Assembly: GCA_027946365.1 (NCBI GenBank)
Contig: JAPEUQ010000013.1
Span: 1-64,000, forward strand
Origin: Kalmusia sp. IMI 367209
Lineage: Eukaryota; Ascomycota; Dothideomycetes; Pleosporales; Didymosphaeriaceae
DNA length: 64,000 nt
Reading direction: 5' to 3'
The number at the start of each line of letters is the position of its first letter. The stretch's first letter is position 1. Under the pieces are notes generated by a model that was given only the letters and a program-made list of their open reading frames with translations, was not told where the DNA came from and made no database searches. The position numbers were made by a program, and so were the translations under genes. Positions 49,872 to 63,300 of the stretch are shown here, one piece after another.

Positions 49872-50739
49872 AAAAGTGTGATCATTGTCTTTCAAGGTTT
49901 CGTTAATCCTACGTGGAATTATAGCACACCTGTTAATACTCATCAAAAACATTGACCACTCAGCATGCCACTGAAATTTCATTCTTTAAACTTGTTGTAA
50001 ATGCGATACTTGATATTCAAGTAGCATTAAATGATGAACCAGCTAAAAGAAAACCTTGGGTCACTCTTTCCTAATGTAGTCCCAGAGAGCGATCTTTAAC
50101 ACTCTCAAGTCGGGATGGTTAGGTCATGTATAAAATACGCCCGCATAGATAAATCTTGAATACCTGGTTTAACCCTTCATAACTCAGTTTCCACGGTCTG
50201 GAAATACGCGACGGTGAAATAGAGCAACCGTGCACCAAAGCGTCCTTGGCAATACATTCTGTCCGTTGTACAAAATCTAGGCCACCACTTGAAGAATCGC
50301 ATTCAACCTCACTCGAACATCCATGCCATGATCAAAATATGGCTCGGTAGGTTTTTCTTAAGTCCAAGATGGCGCGTCTAGATCACTCCTAAACCGAGCA
50401 TGCTCAGACTAGTCTCAAAGACCTCCTAGGCGTTCCAACACAATCAGATGCTATGTCATGACATTTGTGTGTTGTACATAGTCACGGTTTCTGTGATTGA
50501 AAGCATCGGAACGCCTCAATCACGAGAGGCGGATTTAAATGATGAGGTACTACTGATCGTGGTTAAAAAATGCTAAATATTAGGACAGTTCAGCTATGTA
50601 CTTCCTATCATATAATACACATCCCTGATACTGTTGTGCAAATACAATCGCTTTCTCAATAACCCACTTATATACGCCCACCAATGATAAATCACTATCG
50701 CGACCTGCGACGCAGAAAAAAAAATCGTGCATCGGCAAG
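49872..50739. other. Intergenic, about 0.87 kb, no gene seen
   Basis: A convergent 3' flank between the saponin-hydrolase-like gene and tel1. Stops occur in all frames. Nothing recognisable apart from short AT-rich runs that could serve polyadenylation. Confidence 0.55.
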
Positions 50740-53700
50740 CTATGCATAACTAGCCCATCCCATATATAGCACCGCTAAATTCCGCTCATCTGTCGCCTGC
50801 TGGATTAATTCATTCACCGTCGCCTTTGTACTCAAAGTTGCGCTCAGCTTCTTCTCAACAACACTCAACGCCCTGCCCGCCTCGCCCGCCTGCTCATCTT
50901 TCTTCTTATCCACCTCTTGCGCCTCCATTTCAGCCACTGCCCCCGTAGATGGCGCAGGCGTCCCACTAGGCCCCACCGTGCCTGCACGTTGCGCATTAGT
51001 GTCTTGTTGTTCTTGCATGCGCTTTGCTTTAGTGGCTGTGACGCTCCAGTTGACAAGGGGATCGTAGCGCAGGACATTGAGGAGTGTCATGATAGACTCA
51101 CGTTCCTCGCGCAGTGTGTCCATTGTGAATTCGCAGCAGCGACGGAAAACGCCTTCAGTCTTAGTGTAGCCCATTGCGTCAACGAGATCACGGGTAAGAC
51201 GGAAGGGTACGACTTCGGGTACGGGCAAGACGCGACCAGCTTCGAAGCTGACGCCAAGATCGATGTGAACCACTTCTCCACTCTTCTCGTCGAGCAGGAT
51301 GTTGTGACAATGGCGATCACCAAGACCAAGAACGTGACCGAGAATGGATATGGCGGCTGTAGAGCGGGTGTATGCTAGGCGACGCTCAAACCATTCATCT
51401 GGATCCTGAAAACGCTCTAGCAGGAAGTAGCGCATCACAGGATGGAAGTTATCCGCGACTTTCTGCCATACCTTGACGCGGTTTTGGAGCGTATCCTGCT
51501 GGCAGGCCCCAATATCCTTTCTGCATCTATCGGGCTTGTAATCGTGCGGGTAGTACCTTTCGTGCGCTGGCATCAGCCATCCATGCAGCGGTATCGTATT
51601 CTGCACGAATTCCATGAGGCCTGAGCGAGTTGAAAGTGGAAGCACTTTGTACGTTCGGATTCCGAGGTTGCGTAGTCTGGTCGCAGTATGGTTCTTGAGA
51701 AGGCGTGAAACTTGGTCAAACACTTGCTCCATAATTGCGTCTTGCCGAAGGTCATCGTTACCAGATTTGAACTAAATGAACGATGAGATGTTAAGGTTTG
51801 ATGCTATGAAGTTAGTACTCACCAGTTGTTTGTAAGATTGTCCGTCACTACCCATCGCCGTTATAATCTTCGGTGCGCTGAGCCCGTTGGCAATGCTCAT
51901 CCTTGACTTGAACTTAATAATCCTAGGGAGGTCACTATAATCTCTGTTACTTCTGACTTCGATTTGTAGAGTGGCTGGTGGGACCCTCAACGGCGGGACT
52001 TTTAGTATCAACGCCTTTGACTCGGGGTATTTCTCTAGCGATATGTCCCTGCCTTGGCGCTGTTCCTTGTCATCTTTGAACATGGCAAGGGCATGATAGA
52101 TCTCATTGGAGCGAGAAAGCGCAGTCCAGATCGCCGAAGAGCTTTTGTTCTTGACCAATTCGTGCGCTATGCTAAGAGCAGCCTTCTGCCGAGACTTTGC
52201 GGCTTCGTCCTTGGACCGCACCAGGTCTTCTCTAGTAAAATTGCCAACATTGGTCCGAATTGCAAAGATCTGGTGCATGCCATGATATGGATGGTCTACA
52301 CATATACGGAATACGAGATTCGTCAATAATTTCTGAAAGTCAGTCCGGTCAGCTTGTAGGCGTGACGACAGCTGATTCATTAGAAGTGCAAATTTACCAC
52401 TTGGGACCTTGTCGAGATGTGCCTTGACCGATTCGTTCGCAAGGGTGGTCTCTGAATGTTCCAACCAGAGAGAAAATACTCGCAGAGCATCATTGTTATA
52501 CTCGTCACTGGCTTGTAACGAAAGTAAGTAGTTCTCCAAGCATTGGCGCAGAAGCTGTTCGCGGCCTTTGCGAAATCTTTCGTACTCAGCATAATCTAGC
52601 TTGTACCAGATCTGAGCCTTTTGGTGGGACCTTCTGTAGGTGTCCCGCATTCCTTTGCTCTGAGTATCGCGAACTAATTTTTCGAAGTCTTGAATTTCTT
52701 GAGCTCTGCGATCCATGATGGCTTTCGCACGTTCCATATCTGCGGCGACGTCTGGACTTTGTAACTGTTTATCACAGAATAGAGCAAATTCATGGAAGAC
52801 TTGGCCAGGGTCCGATCCCTGTGTCTGGCCTTTTAGTTCTCGAATTGCGGGCACCAGGTAATTTTGGATGATCTTGTCAGGCGTGGCTGATCGAGCTTCG
52901 GCGATGTGATGCCCCTGTAACGATTAGTTGATGTTGTCAGGTCTGATAGAAGGACTCACTAATTTGGCCAATAAGACAGGTAAACTGATATCTTTGTCTT
53001 GCGTATCAAAATCGGCATAGTCGACGAGTTCTTGCCGGATTCGTATCGATTTCTCCTGCTCTCCATGATCCCACAAAACTTTGGCCTCTTCATACTTTGC
53101 GGTAGCTTCGACTTCGAGCCCAACTGCTTTACAATCTTGCACGATGTCGCTGAGATATGTTACACTCGTGAGTGATTCTTGAAGAGCTCCGTGCCTTCTG
53201 CAGATTGTCGAAGTCGATACCAGAGCCTCAACTTCCATGCTACGAACCGTTCCAGCTCTTGTATGTAAAGAGTCTAGCAAGGAAGCATTCGAGCCTAAAA
53301 CACTTAACAGGGTTTCTCGGCACGATAATAGCTGGCGTACGTCTTCAAACCTAGAGGTGTGTGAGCATTCACATTTCGATTTGTTTTGATTAGCTTCACT
53401 TACTCGCCGGTCTGCATCCATCTCTCACGGCCTTTCATGTGATCCCAAGCATCAAGCAGATGCTCAGGACGGCCAGAGCGAACGAGCTCATCTGCCTCAG
53501 TCAATGCTGCTAGTGTTCTCAAGCGAGCTTTGGTTAACGAAGGCGAGTCATCCCGTCCTAATAGAAAGTTCATGGTCGGTAGAAGTTGACTATCGATGCT
53601 CTCTGTAGCTTGAACTTCGCTTGTCGCATAGTGAAGGCCTTGAAAGGCTTTGAAGAGAGTGCTCGACTCGCTATGGCTCAACTCCGGTGCTTTAACGTCC

Positions 53701-56700
53701 CATTTCCCGAGCTTCCGCGCTGTATGCAGTGTATACTCAATAGCCTCGTCCCCAATATCCCGCAATTGGTCGGTGGAAAGTAGAGCATTAGCAACGCTAT
53801 CCATGTTAAGCTTGATCATGCTGCTGATGAATCCACGCGAATCTACAGAATCTAGCACATTTGAACGGCGCATCTGGCTTCCGAAACGAGCCCCCCGGAA
53901 CAGCATGCTTTTAAGGCCATCTCCCTCGTAATCGAACCGATCTATTGCAGATAATAAGCTGGACCCTTGGTCGACTCCGTAGAATGAATCAGGCTCGTCT
54001 AAATTCTTGTAGATTGCAAGCTGTAGCTTTATTGGTAGCTTAGGAGGCTCAACTAGGACTGAAGATCGCCGAGAAGTGCTTTTCAAAATAGGTTGACCTG
54101 AGGATGTTTCTGAGAATAGCAGCGCCGTTCGGTACATACCGCAAACAGTCGCGGCATCTGCTGCTTTCAGGAAATCAATTTCCAACCACTTATCGCGGTC
54201 GACCCTAGTAATTTCCCTAGGGATCGGCTGGCTACGGAGGTACAGGATTGCTTGTATAAGGTTGCGTACATATGACACATGCGTCGAATCGCATTCGGAA
54301 AACCAGGCCATAGATGCATCGGACATGATTTGGCGAACCTTTCGATCCCCGTCAAATTCCTTGAGGAGCACCAAGTGCAGGATATATGGGAATAACTTCT
54401 CTGCCATGCGACTAAAGCCTATAAGAAGATTGGGGAGCGCACCCAACACAGGATCTTCGATAGCGGCGTTACACAAAGCTATTGCAAGATCACTGATCCA
54501 TTCTGACGCTGCTTTCGGACAAGCGGTAGGGGCGGCACTCGTCTCGAGCAGTTCCCTTGAATACTGTGGTTTCGAGGATGGTGAAAGGTCTAGTACTAGG
54601 GCGCGTCCAAGGTGGTCTGGAATGTTGCGAACAAGCTCATTTGCATGCCGAGGGTCAAGACGAGACAGCCGAGACAACCGAGAGATGATGACGCGCAACG
54701 CATCCTCTGCTAGACTTACTTCGCTACGATCGTCGCTGTAGAGTATGTTCATGATGTCTTGAACGATGGCCTCTCTTGAAGTTCGACCGACAATGTCATT
54801 CACCGCTGAGTCTTGCGACGACCATGGGTGCGAGTACGCGGTGCTTCGCTCCACTCCACCAAAAGCTCCAAAAGCGCGGCCTAGCACTTTTGCTGTCCAA
54901 AGCAGATACCCATCGCCCACGTTATCTCTTCGGCATGAGTCCCATACAAATGGTGCATAGCTGGCAGCATCTGCATCAGCTCCAAGTACGTCGTCCATAG
55001 CGGTCGACGCTGGTTGGAAGTCTTGGCATAATAAATTGAGTGCGACTTCTCGGGATGTAGTATTCAAAAGCTTGCGGCCTGACCTAACATCCTCCAAAAT
55101 CTCGAGTAGAAGCTTGCTCTCCTCACTGTTACGCAAGGAATTGCCCTGTAAGCGTACCTGCGATGCCGCGGTTGTTACACGCTTGAAGGCATTGATTAAG
55201 GAGCTCTCGTTCGTTGTTAGACTGTCGGCAATTTTTCCAAGTCTTCCTGTAAGCCACTTGTGGAACTGTTTTGCAGAATCCATAGATGCCGTGTACTGAG
55301 ATTGTTGCGTCATGACCTCTTGGGATGATCCAAGGAAGCTCCGGAGAGAAATGAGTATTGAGAGAATGATTCCTGTGACAAAACTCGGGTTTTCGCTCAG
55401 ATACCGCGCTCCTTTATCAAACAGGTACTGTATTATACCAATGGTGTCTTCTGCACATTGTATGTCCGTAAGGAATGGTCGTAGTGATTGCAAGGTCATC
55501 TGTAAAGGATAGCCTTCGTAGGCAACCGGCCCTGCAAGGGCGACGACAATTCTAATCTTACGGATGATGGAGCGAGCAAACAGCGAACCTAGTGCAGGAT
55601 GAATCCTGTCTAGGAGCATACGCATAACCAGAGTGTATGTGGTTGCATTCCAGAAGCTTGTTATACTGCGAGATGCCCTTCTGCATAGCCGGTCGATTTG
55701 ATCGGGGAGACTAAATGCAGAGAATGATGGCTCAATACCGACGTTGAGATCCAGGGACGAATGGCTGATATTGAACATCTCAGTCAAAGCCTGGATAGCA
55801 GAATCGAAATTGTTTCGTTTCTCGAGTGACTTGTTTATCCGGTCTTCACGGTCCATCGTCTGAAACAAATACCCGAGGGCTTGGGGAAAGCATTCGTGGA
55901 CCAGTGATGAGTATTTAGTTATCATGACCTTGCTATTCCTCCCATTTTCTTTACCGTCGATTGATTTCGGGCTGTCATCCTTATTGACGAGATTGCGAAG
56001 CAATTGTTCATTGCTTGGCAGAGCTTTGTTTCGTGCGGACCCTCTACAGGTGTCCCATGATATGGTATACGCAGTTGCTTTACTTATGTTTCTTGTCAGA
56101 ACTTCCGATGTCTTGAGGCCCAGTTGTTCTGCTATGTATTCCACTTCGCCTTGGAGTCCAAGCATAATAGACTGTCCCACAGCTTCAGACTCGATGTCAC
56201 TTAGGAGATCCACGAGTGACTCATAGCCGAACGTTGTATGGGGTATTTCGGCAAAGGTGCGTTTCCGGTCAAGCCAAGTGAAAATGACTTGAGAAGCGAA
56301 CAGGCGAAATAAGCTCTGGGGATCGCTCACATGTCTAGCACGCGCCACCTGAGAAATACAGTGACTTGCATGTTGAGTTGCGCCCGGTACCAACCCTGCC
56401 GCCTCAAAAATACGATATACGCATTGTCTCAAGAGCGTATGCCATCTTGATGCGAGCTTTGAAAGGACAAGCAATCGGATTGCGATTCCTTCCAGCCCTT
56501 CGTTGTCTCCAGGAAGGCTACTGTCAACATCCTGTAGTACTTCGTCATGTTTTGACAGTGCCCAGATCTCGAACACTGTGGGTAGCTTCTCGGCAATGTG
56601 GTATCTTACTATCATTTCGCCCTGAGCTAACAGTCCGAAGAGACTTGTACGTACTGATGGCAATTTGGCGTTTTCCGAAAAGCTAGAGTAGTACCTCAGC

Positions 56701-59700
56701 ATATCATACAAGAGATCGGCAACGCGTATGTGGAGTGTTGGCGATCTTCGAACACCACTCTTCTCCATGTCCTTGGTATAGTAAGCGTACAGTGCTTTTA
56801 CATGCTCTTTGACCTCATACGAATCACGGTCAGTGCCGCCAACGCTCCAGACCTTTGTCGTCCCAATTAATGACTCCACCATCATACAGTTAGCTACTTC
56901 AGACGTGTTGTATTCCCGTGCCGAAGGATCTATCAGTGCTTCCACAAGTCGCTCCAGGAGCTTTAGGCAATCCGCCGCCAAAAGGGTGAATCGGCTACAG
57001 AGAAGAGCGTAGATGAATTGTCGGGAACGAAGCAAGTCAGCTTCGGACAACGAGATCAGGTGTGTGATGAATCCGGAAGGTATAGAATCTCGTTCATCCT
57101 CGAGCATGCCCGCTATCGACGAGACCAGATATAGATAATTCGAACAGCACGCGTGTAGTGCAGCCGGCTCGGCCAAAGCCTGAATATTGTGACGAGGTAC
57201 GTCTACCTCATGGCTCAATACACCAGCTGTCATTTGTGAATCAGGACCGTCATCGATATCCATGAAGTCATTTTCTTCATAATGGAAAGACTGTTTGTTT
57301 TCCTTTCTATCATCCAGCGCCCTAGACAAGTGAATTGACAGGAATAGAACCCCAGCATTCCTATAGGTTTTTTCGGAAAGAGAGTCCACGCAGTTGATGT
57401 CGGGGAGGCTTATAGCGCATGTTTCAAGTACCGCCTCGACTTTGTATTGATCTTTTTGAGATAGTTTCGCAAGTGAGTGGGCTAATAATTGTGCAAGGTT
57501 GCTCGTAGAAACTTCCAAATCGGATACTCGACGATCGCTTTGTTGAAGAGAAGCGCTCAACGTTGCCGTGATTATACAAAAGTTTGTGAGATAGCGCCAC
57601 ATGTTGGAAGTAACTCCTTGAGTATTATTTTGTGCCATGTCTCTCCATCTTGATTTGACCATTTCAAGCTCTGATATACAAAAGTCAACTATCCTGCTTT
57701 CGAGTTGTGCGGCATGATTCGATGGCGCGGAGTTAATGGCACCAGGGAAAGATGACATATCCCTGATGGACCCATCTTGATGCTCGAGCAGAAGAAGATA
57801 ATTCGAAAGGTCGTCAAATGCTTTGACTTGTTGGCTTGCCTGTGCTATAGGCCCGAGCATCTGGAAAGGAGAAACTTTAACAGGTTGAAAAGATCGATCG
57901 AGGCAAGCGTATAGTAACGAGAGGATGTCACGAGCATCACATTGGTGCGCGTTGAGCGATGTGTATGTTCGTTCCGACCACAAATCTATTGGGCATTAGC
58001 TATATCTAGCCGTTTCCGTCAAGGCACTTACGTGGCGTCCATTTGCCAAACAACCAACTCAGCAACCTCTCAGCGGTGAGATCGTAATTAGTAGGGTTTT
58101 CCCGGACCCTTTCACGAATCAACGTTGTCATCAAAGCGGAGCTAGTTTCTGTGAGTAGAGCGGGCCCACTAAGCTCTATTGAAAGCAGCATACTTTGCAC
58201 ATTAGCAGAGATAGCTGAAAATGGAAGGACTTCGAGTCGTAGGAGAACGTTCATTAAGTGGCAGGCAGCGCGACAAGACGATAAAGAGGCAGCAGCTCGG
58301 GATGCAGATTGCCAGACCGACAACCAGTAGGGAATTAGTAATGACGCTCCAGCTGATTTTTGAAAGGCGGTCCTAATCAAAGTCAGGTGTGTCTCGCCTT
58401 AAGGATTTGTGGGTCTTACGCAGCTAATGCTACCATGGCCCAGGATGAGTGCACGGGATTTTCGTCCGAAATGTAGATTGTGAGCTTCTCAAGCAACGCC
58501 TGGATCTGCTGTTCATCAAGCGGACCCTCCTGTACCATGAATGCAAGAACTTGCATTGCTGATCGCTTAGCATTGGAGCGTGGTTCTAGCACATTACGGA
58601 GGTACTCATCGAAATTATGCGTAAGGCGGGGACGCTTCCAAACTATTTGATCGTCAGACTCCCTATTATGAGCTAATCTGCGTTTCCTGTTGTCAAGCAT
58701 TGCAGATAGCCTTGCAATCGTCGCAACCGTGGCCCATAGACCTTCGTCACGAGCACTTTCTATATTGCTAGAGAAAGCATTTGTTGCCTGCGGGTGAGGG
58801 TTAGTATTTCCTCCGCCTACCTTACGAAAACAGAGATGACTCTCTTCGAGGAACTGATGGGCAGTAGTCTCCTGTCTCCGCTTATAATCGGTATAGAGAG
58901 TCTCCACAAGTGCTTCTAAGTTAAGGCTGAGTGCATCATCACGATCGTGAATAAGTAGATGGCGGAGATGAGCTTCGGTATACGTAAGAGTGATCAACAG
59001 CTCATCCCTCAACGCGAGATCAGACCACATGAATCGCAGCAACGGGAGAAGGCTTCGAATGACTTGTTCGCTGAGTTGCGATCTAGGTAGCACGATGCGA
59101 GGTAAGATGGCATTGATTGCTGCAAGAGCGGCAGCATTGCCACGGCCCATCTTTTTCCGGAGAAAATTAATCAACGTCTCAAGGATAGCGTCCACGCTCG
59201 CCATAAGTGGTGCATTGGAAGCCTTGACAAGTAGATGCAAGCAGTGGATAAGGTCCTCGGCCGCCTGAGTCTGCTCTTTGGGAAAATACCTGCTCCGGGA
59301 CAATGTCTCTCGTGGAGTGGCTTTTGGTGCGCCGTCAGTAGATTCGAGAGGGGTGCGAGCACGGCTAGAACTTGCTGTACCCCAGCTATCCTGCGGCTCG
59401 TCTTCCAGCTCAGAGAATATGGTGGACAGAGACTCGATGCAAAAGTTGACCGAGTCTTCCCAGCAGTCTTGTGACATGCGCTCAACATGGGGTTGGTACT
59501 CCAATAGGGTTTTGAGGGCCTTTGGGAGATTCTCAACCAGCGGCTCTAGCAACTTCCCATCTCTTCCAGGGAGCAGCTCGAGGATACTCTGCACAACGAG
59601 CTCGACTGTGCTGCTTTTGACGATGTGTACGGCCGAATTTATGACGCCACGAACGGCTTTGGCAGCGTGAGACAAGATCTCTCGAGGGGTCTTTGTCGTC

Positions 59701-59969
59701 TTGGACTTGGGAGGGTGAAGATATGATGAACGTTCATCTCGCATGCATTGGAACAGCGTCTCAAAGAGCGCTAGATAGGCCTTGTTCGTGACGGATTCGA
59801 GGCTTGTATTCCCGTCGTTGTACTTTAGAATGTGGTTGAGATCTTTGAGCCCGCTGAGGCGGTCGGCGACTTTGGTCGATGAGATGAGGACTGCGCACAG
59901 TTAGCATAGCACAATAAGGCACGTCGTGCCTGTCCCACCCTTCGCATCCTGAATGTTTGTGGCGCCCAT
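50740..59969 (-). CDS. Tel1 (ATM-family) serine/threonine protein kinase, seven exons
   Basis: Tel1 is a nuclear PI3K-like kinase that signals DNA double-strand breaks and keeps telomere length, recruited by the MRX/MRN complex. I infer exons 59939-59969, 58420-59890, 58032-58372, 53404-57985, 52960-53350, 51823-52914 and 50740-51771, with introns of 45-53 bp. The total, 8940 bp, is an exact multiple of three and gives 2979 residues. The N-terminus has the TAN motif of Tel1/ATM ([20 protein letters not shown]). A long helical-repeat region follows, then FAT. The kinase domain begins near [18 protein letters not shown] and [18 protein letters not shown], with catalytic GLGDRHCHN (D2788, N2793) and metal-binding DLG (D2807). 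The C-terminal FATC is [19 protein letters not shown] then MGWASYA. The first exon is only 31 bp and its donor GTGGGA is weak, so the start is the least certain part. The gene is intact. Confidence 0.93.
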
Positions 59970-60319
59970 AATGGCGGCCGCTCGCAGCTCGTTCCCGGTA
60001 GAGCAGCTAAGGAGCGAGCGAGCATTGCAGGGCGTTCATCGACTAATTGAGACGCATGGGATAGCGCGCATGATTCAGTGATTCCATACGACCGCCAAGG
60101 ACGAGTGAACAAGAGCGTGCAGCGACATTGCGGCGTGACGTTCACCTCCGCTTGTTTGATGCCAAGTAGCAGGGATTAAATAGAGGGAAGGCGCGTCCGA
60201 GCTCCCAGCAAGCGCGTCGGAAACTTTGAGCAGTCGCGAACGACAACACACGGTCCCCAACGCCTTCCGTTCGCTTTGCAACCGGCGCATGATGCGCACA
60301 GCTGTCCTTCGACTCCCCC
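59970..60319. promoter_or_regulatory. Divergent intergenic promoter region of tel1 and nup192
   Basis: Three hundred and fifty bases separate the two start codons. The sequence is GC-richer and CpG-richer than the accessory region, without a TATA box, as expected for housekeeping genes. Both genes probably share this bidirectional region. Confidence 0.6.
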
Positions 60320-63300
60320 ATGGCTGACGACGACAGCCTCGCCGCCCTCGAGGGCCTGCACCGCGACCTCGTCGCCCTCATCGACAACCGACTGCCCGCG
60401 CTCGACCGCCTGGTTCAGAACTTGCAGGACCACCTAGACGAGTTCAAAGCGCTCGTGAACAAGAAGCCTCGGAGCGAAGAGAGCAGGAAATTGCTGAATT
60501 CGGGTATGCCCGCAGGCGGTCGTGGTGCTGGCAAATTGGATGCTGATATTGCGGTGTAGGCAAGGTCACCATTGACGGAGAAGAGTACGAAGTCAACGAT
60601 GAGTTCAAGCAAGAGGCCCTCAATGTCGCCGAAGAGCTGGATCTGGATGAACTTGAGGCCGCCGCACATCTCATGGGCGCCCAGCGTGAAGCCGAAGAGC
60701 TCGACCGACCGCCCGCCATGACAGCCATTATCCGCTTCCATCGACGTCGCGAATTCCTCCTCATCTGCCTGCGTCTCCTAATAAAGGCGGCGATTGACAA
60801 TGGCGATAGCGAGGCCGAAATTGCAGACCTGCCGACGCTGCAAATGGCCGTGGAGATCATCGTGGGCGTTTTAGGTACGAACAATTATGCATCAGCATAC
60901 CAATTTTGGGTGAAGTGCTTTGACTGCATGGGTGCAATCGAAAAATGGCTGCAGAAGATTGCAGAGCGGCTGCAGAGCGCACATGTGGTCGGCCAGACTC
61001 CCTCTTCGAGCTTCCTCGAGATTATGACGTTCCAGCTCCAAAGTCTGACCCGCCAGCACGAGAACCTCGCTGCCATTTGCACCCACATGGTCAAGCAGGG
61101 CTTCGCGAACGTGGAGAATTTCAAAGCGCTCCTCGCCCGCATGAAGACTGTCGACAAGCATGACCTCATAACAATTCATTACGTCCCCATGCTGATCCGG
61201 TTGGTTTCACACATCGCCTCAGAAGCGACCACCGTTACCAAAGATGCCAGGGCTCTGCACAGTGCACTGCTCGCTGCTAGAGACAATGAACCGTGGGCTC
61301 TACGAAATCTGCATGCAGCGACACTGGCCTGGTGGCTGGCCGAGTACAGCGGTCGATATACAGATCCCAACCCGCAAGACGCCGATCTCAGGGGCGTCGA
61401 GCTCGAAAAGGAGGCAGACACCCGCTCCAAGGATTTTATGCGAGCTTTAGATGACGGCGCGTTCCATTTCATGCTCTCCTTCAGCCAAGATGTGCGACCC
61501 ACGCGTTGGTATGATCCGCAGAAGACAAGTATGATATCATCACTGTTGCAAGATACAGCTGTTCTGGTTCCCGAGTCACCGCAGCCGGAGGAATTTTTCA
61601 AACTGCTAGTCACCGAGCAGCTTCAGAACTTTGTCGATTCCTTCATCACAAACATGCCGGATACTTTACGGAAATTAAAGGTGGAAGAGGACGATCAGCG
61701 AAGACGCCTGCATCTACACTTCCAGCAATCTGCAGGAGAGTATCCCTTGCACCTAGAACGATTTCTTGTCATCGTCTCCTACGCTTTCGATGGATTCCCG
61801 GATGCTGCCGAGGAGTTCTGGTCTGACAAGGAGAGCAACCTCTACGGTTTCTTGCAATGGGCCGCCAAACGTCAACCTACACCACGTATAGCCATGTTTT
61901 GTGAGATGATGCGTGCCATCTCTACCGGAAGTGCCAATGCCGATTCTGCCCATCGATTCTTGCTCGAGGAAGGCGCATCATCCACTGGCAAGATTCGACG
62001 CACTAGTTCGCTCAGTTATACTCACATCTTCAACGAGTTAATTGAGTTTCAAACCAACATTCACGAACCAAAAAAAGCCATACAAGGCGGTCTATATGCC
62101 CCGTCACAGAACCCTGTTGATCAGATCGTTGAGCCTGAGAGCGCGACGATGCTTGAAAGCTATCTACGTTTGCTAGCTCATCTTTGTCGGGAATCTGTCC
62201 TGGCGCGAAATTGGCTACTCGACTCTCGGGACTACAGCTTAGCCCAAATATGCTTCGGACTATGTACCGATAAAGTTGTTTCTGGTCTCCGCGCAGCTGC
62301 ATTTGACGCTGCATCTGCCCTGCTTGTTGGAAAAGACGTTGCACGATCGAACGGGCTTTGGAACAACCTTGACGAGTGGTCTGTCTCCGGTTTCTACGTA
62401 AGCTCAAAGCAGAACAGTGCCCTCAATCCGGTTGCACGCGATGAACTCTGGGCCACTCTAGCGGATGGTTACGACGAGTCAATCGCATTCATTCGCCTTC
62501 TACAGTCCCTTATCGAGCCCTGCCCTGATAATGAAGGGCTCAACGACAGTCTTCCATTCCCAGAAAATCTGGGTTCAGCACGACGGATGCCAGGCATTGA
62601 AAGCTATATTGACTTTGTCATGCAACGAGTCTTTTCAGAGCGAAGTTTGGAGTTGCAGGATACTTTACAGCGACATGTGTTGAGATGGACTTGTTTACGG
62701 TTCATGGTCACTTGCCTATCAACGTTCAACGAAAATCTGGTCGTTTTCGCTAACAAGTCAAACATTCCGGTCGATCAGATAATTGACTCTTCCTCTCTAG
62801 CCAACTACGTTACCCTCCATCCTTTCACAAGGGTGATGGAATGGCTTTTTAACGACAAAGTCATCAAAGCTCTATTCGCATCCTCTCACCACAATGTCCA
62901 CGACGTTGATGCAGCTCCTACCGAGTCACCATTGGTTCAGTCGTTGATGCTAAGCATAGAGGTCATGGATCTAGTACTGAAATTACAGGCGACATATCTG
63001 GACATCGTCCGGCCGTTATTGAAACAGCACCCTTCAGTACAACGCGCGCCAATTTCGAACCTATCTCTTGCTTCCTTTGAGGACGCTCTGCTCAACAATC
63101 TCCAAATCATTGTCGACCTAGGACTTTACTGTGGAACCGGCCACGAATCGCTCACGATGGCCTCTCTCGGCCTGTTAGAAAAAATGGCGTCTTCTCGGAA
63201 ACTTGCTGTGTCTCCAGCCGGGTTTGGTCAGCATATCGGTCGAAGCAAAATCGTCGGTATTTTAGAGAAAGACAACGAAGCAGAGCGAATCGGTCGCTCC

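Noticed and set aside
50450..50470. 12-bp palindrome ATGTCATGACAT in the intergenic region
   Set aside because: A single isolated palindrome with no second copy and no positional relation to a start site.
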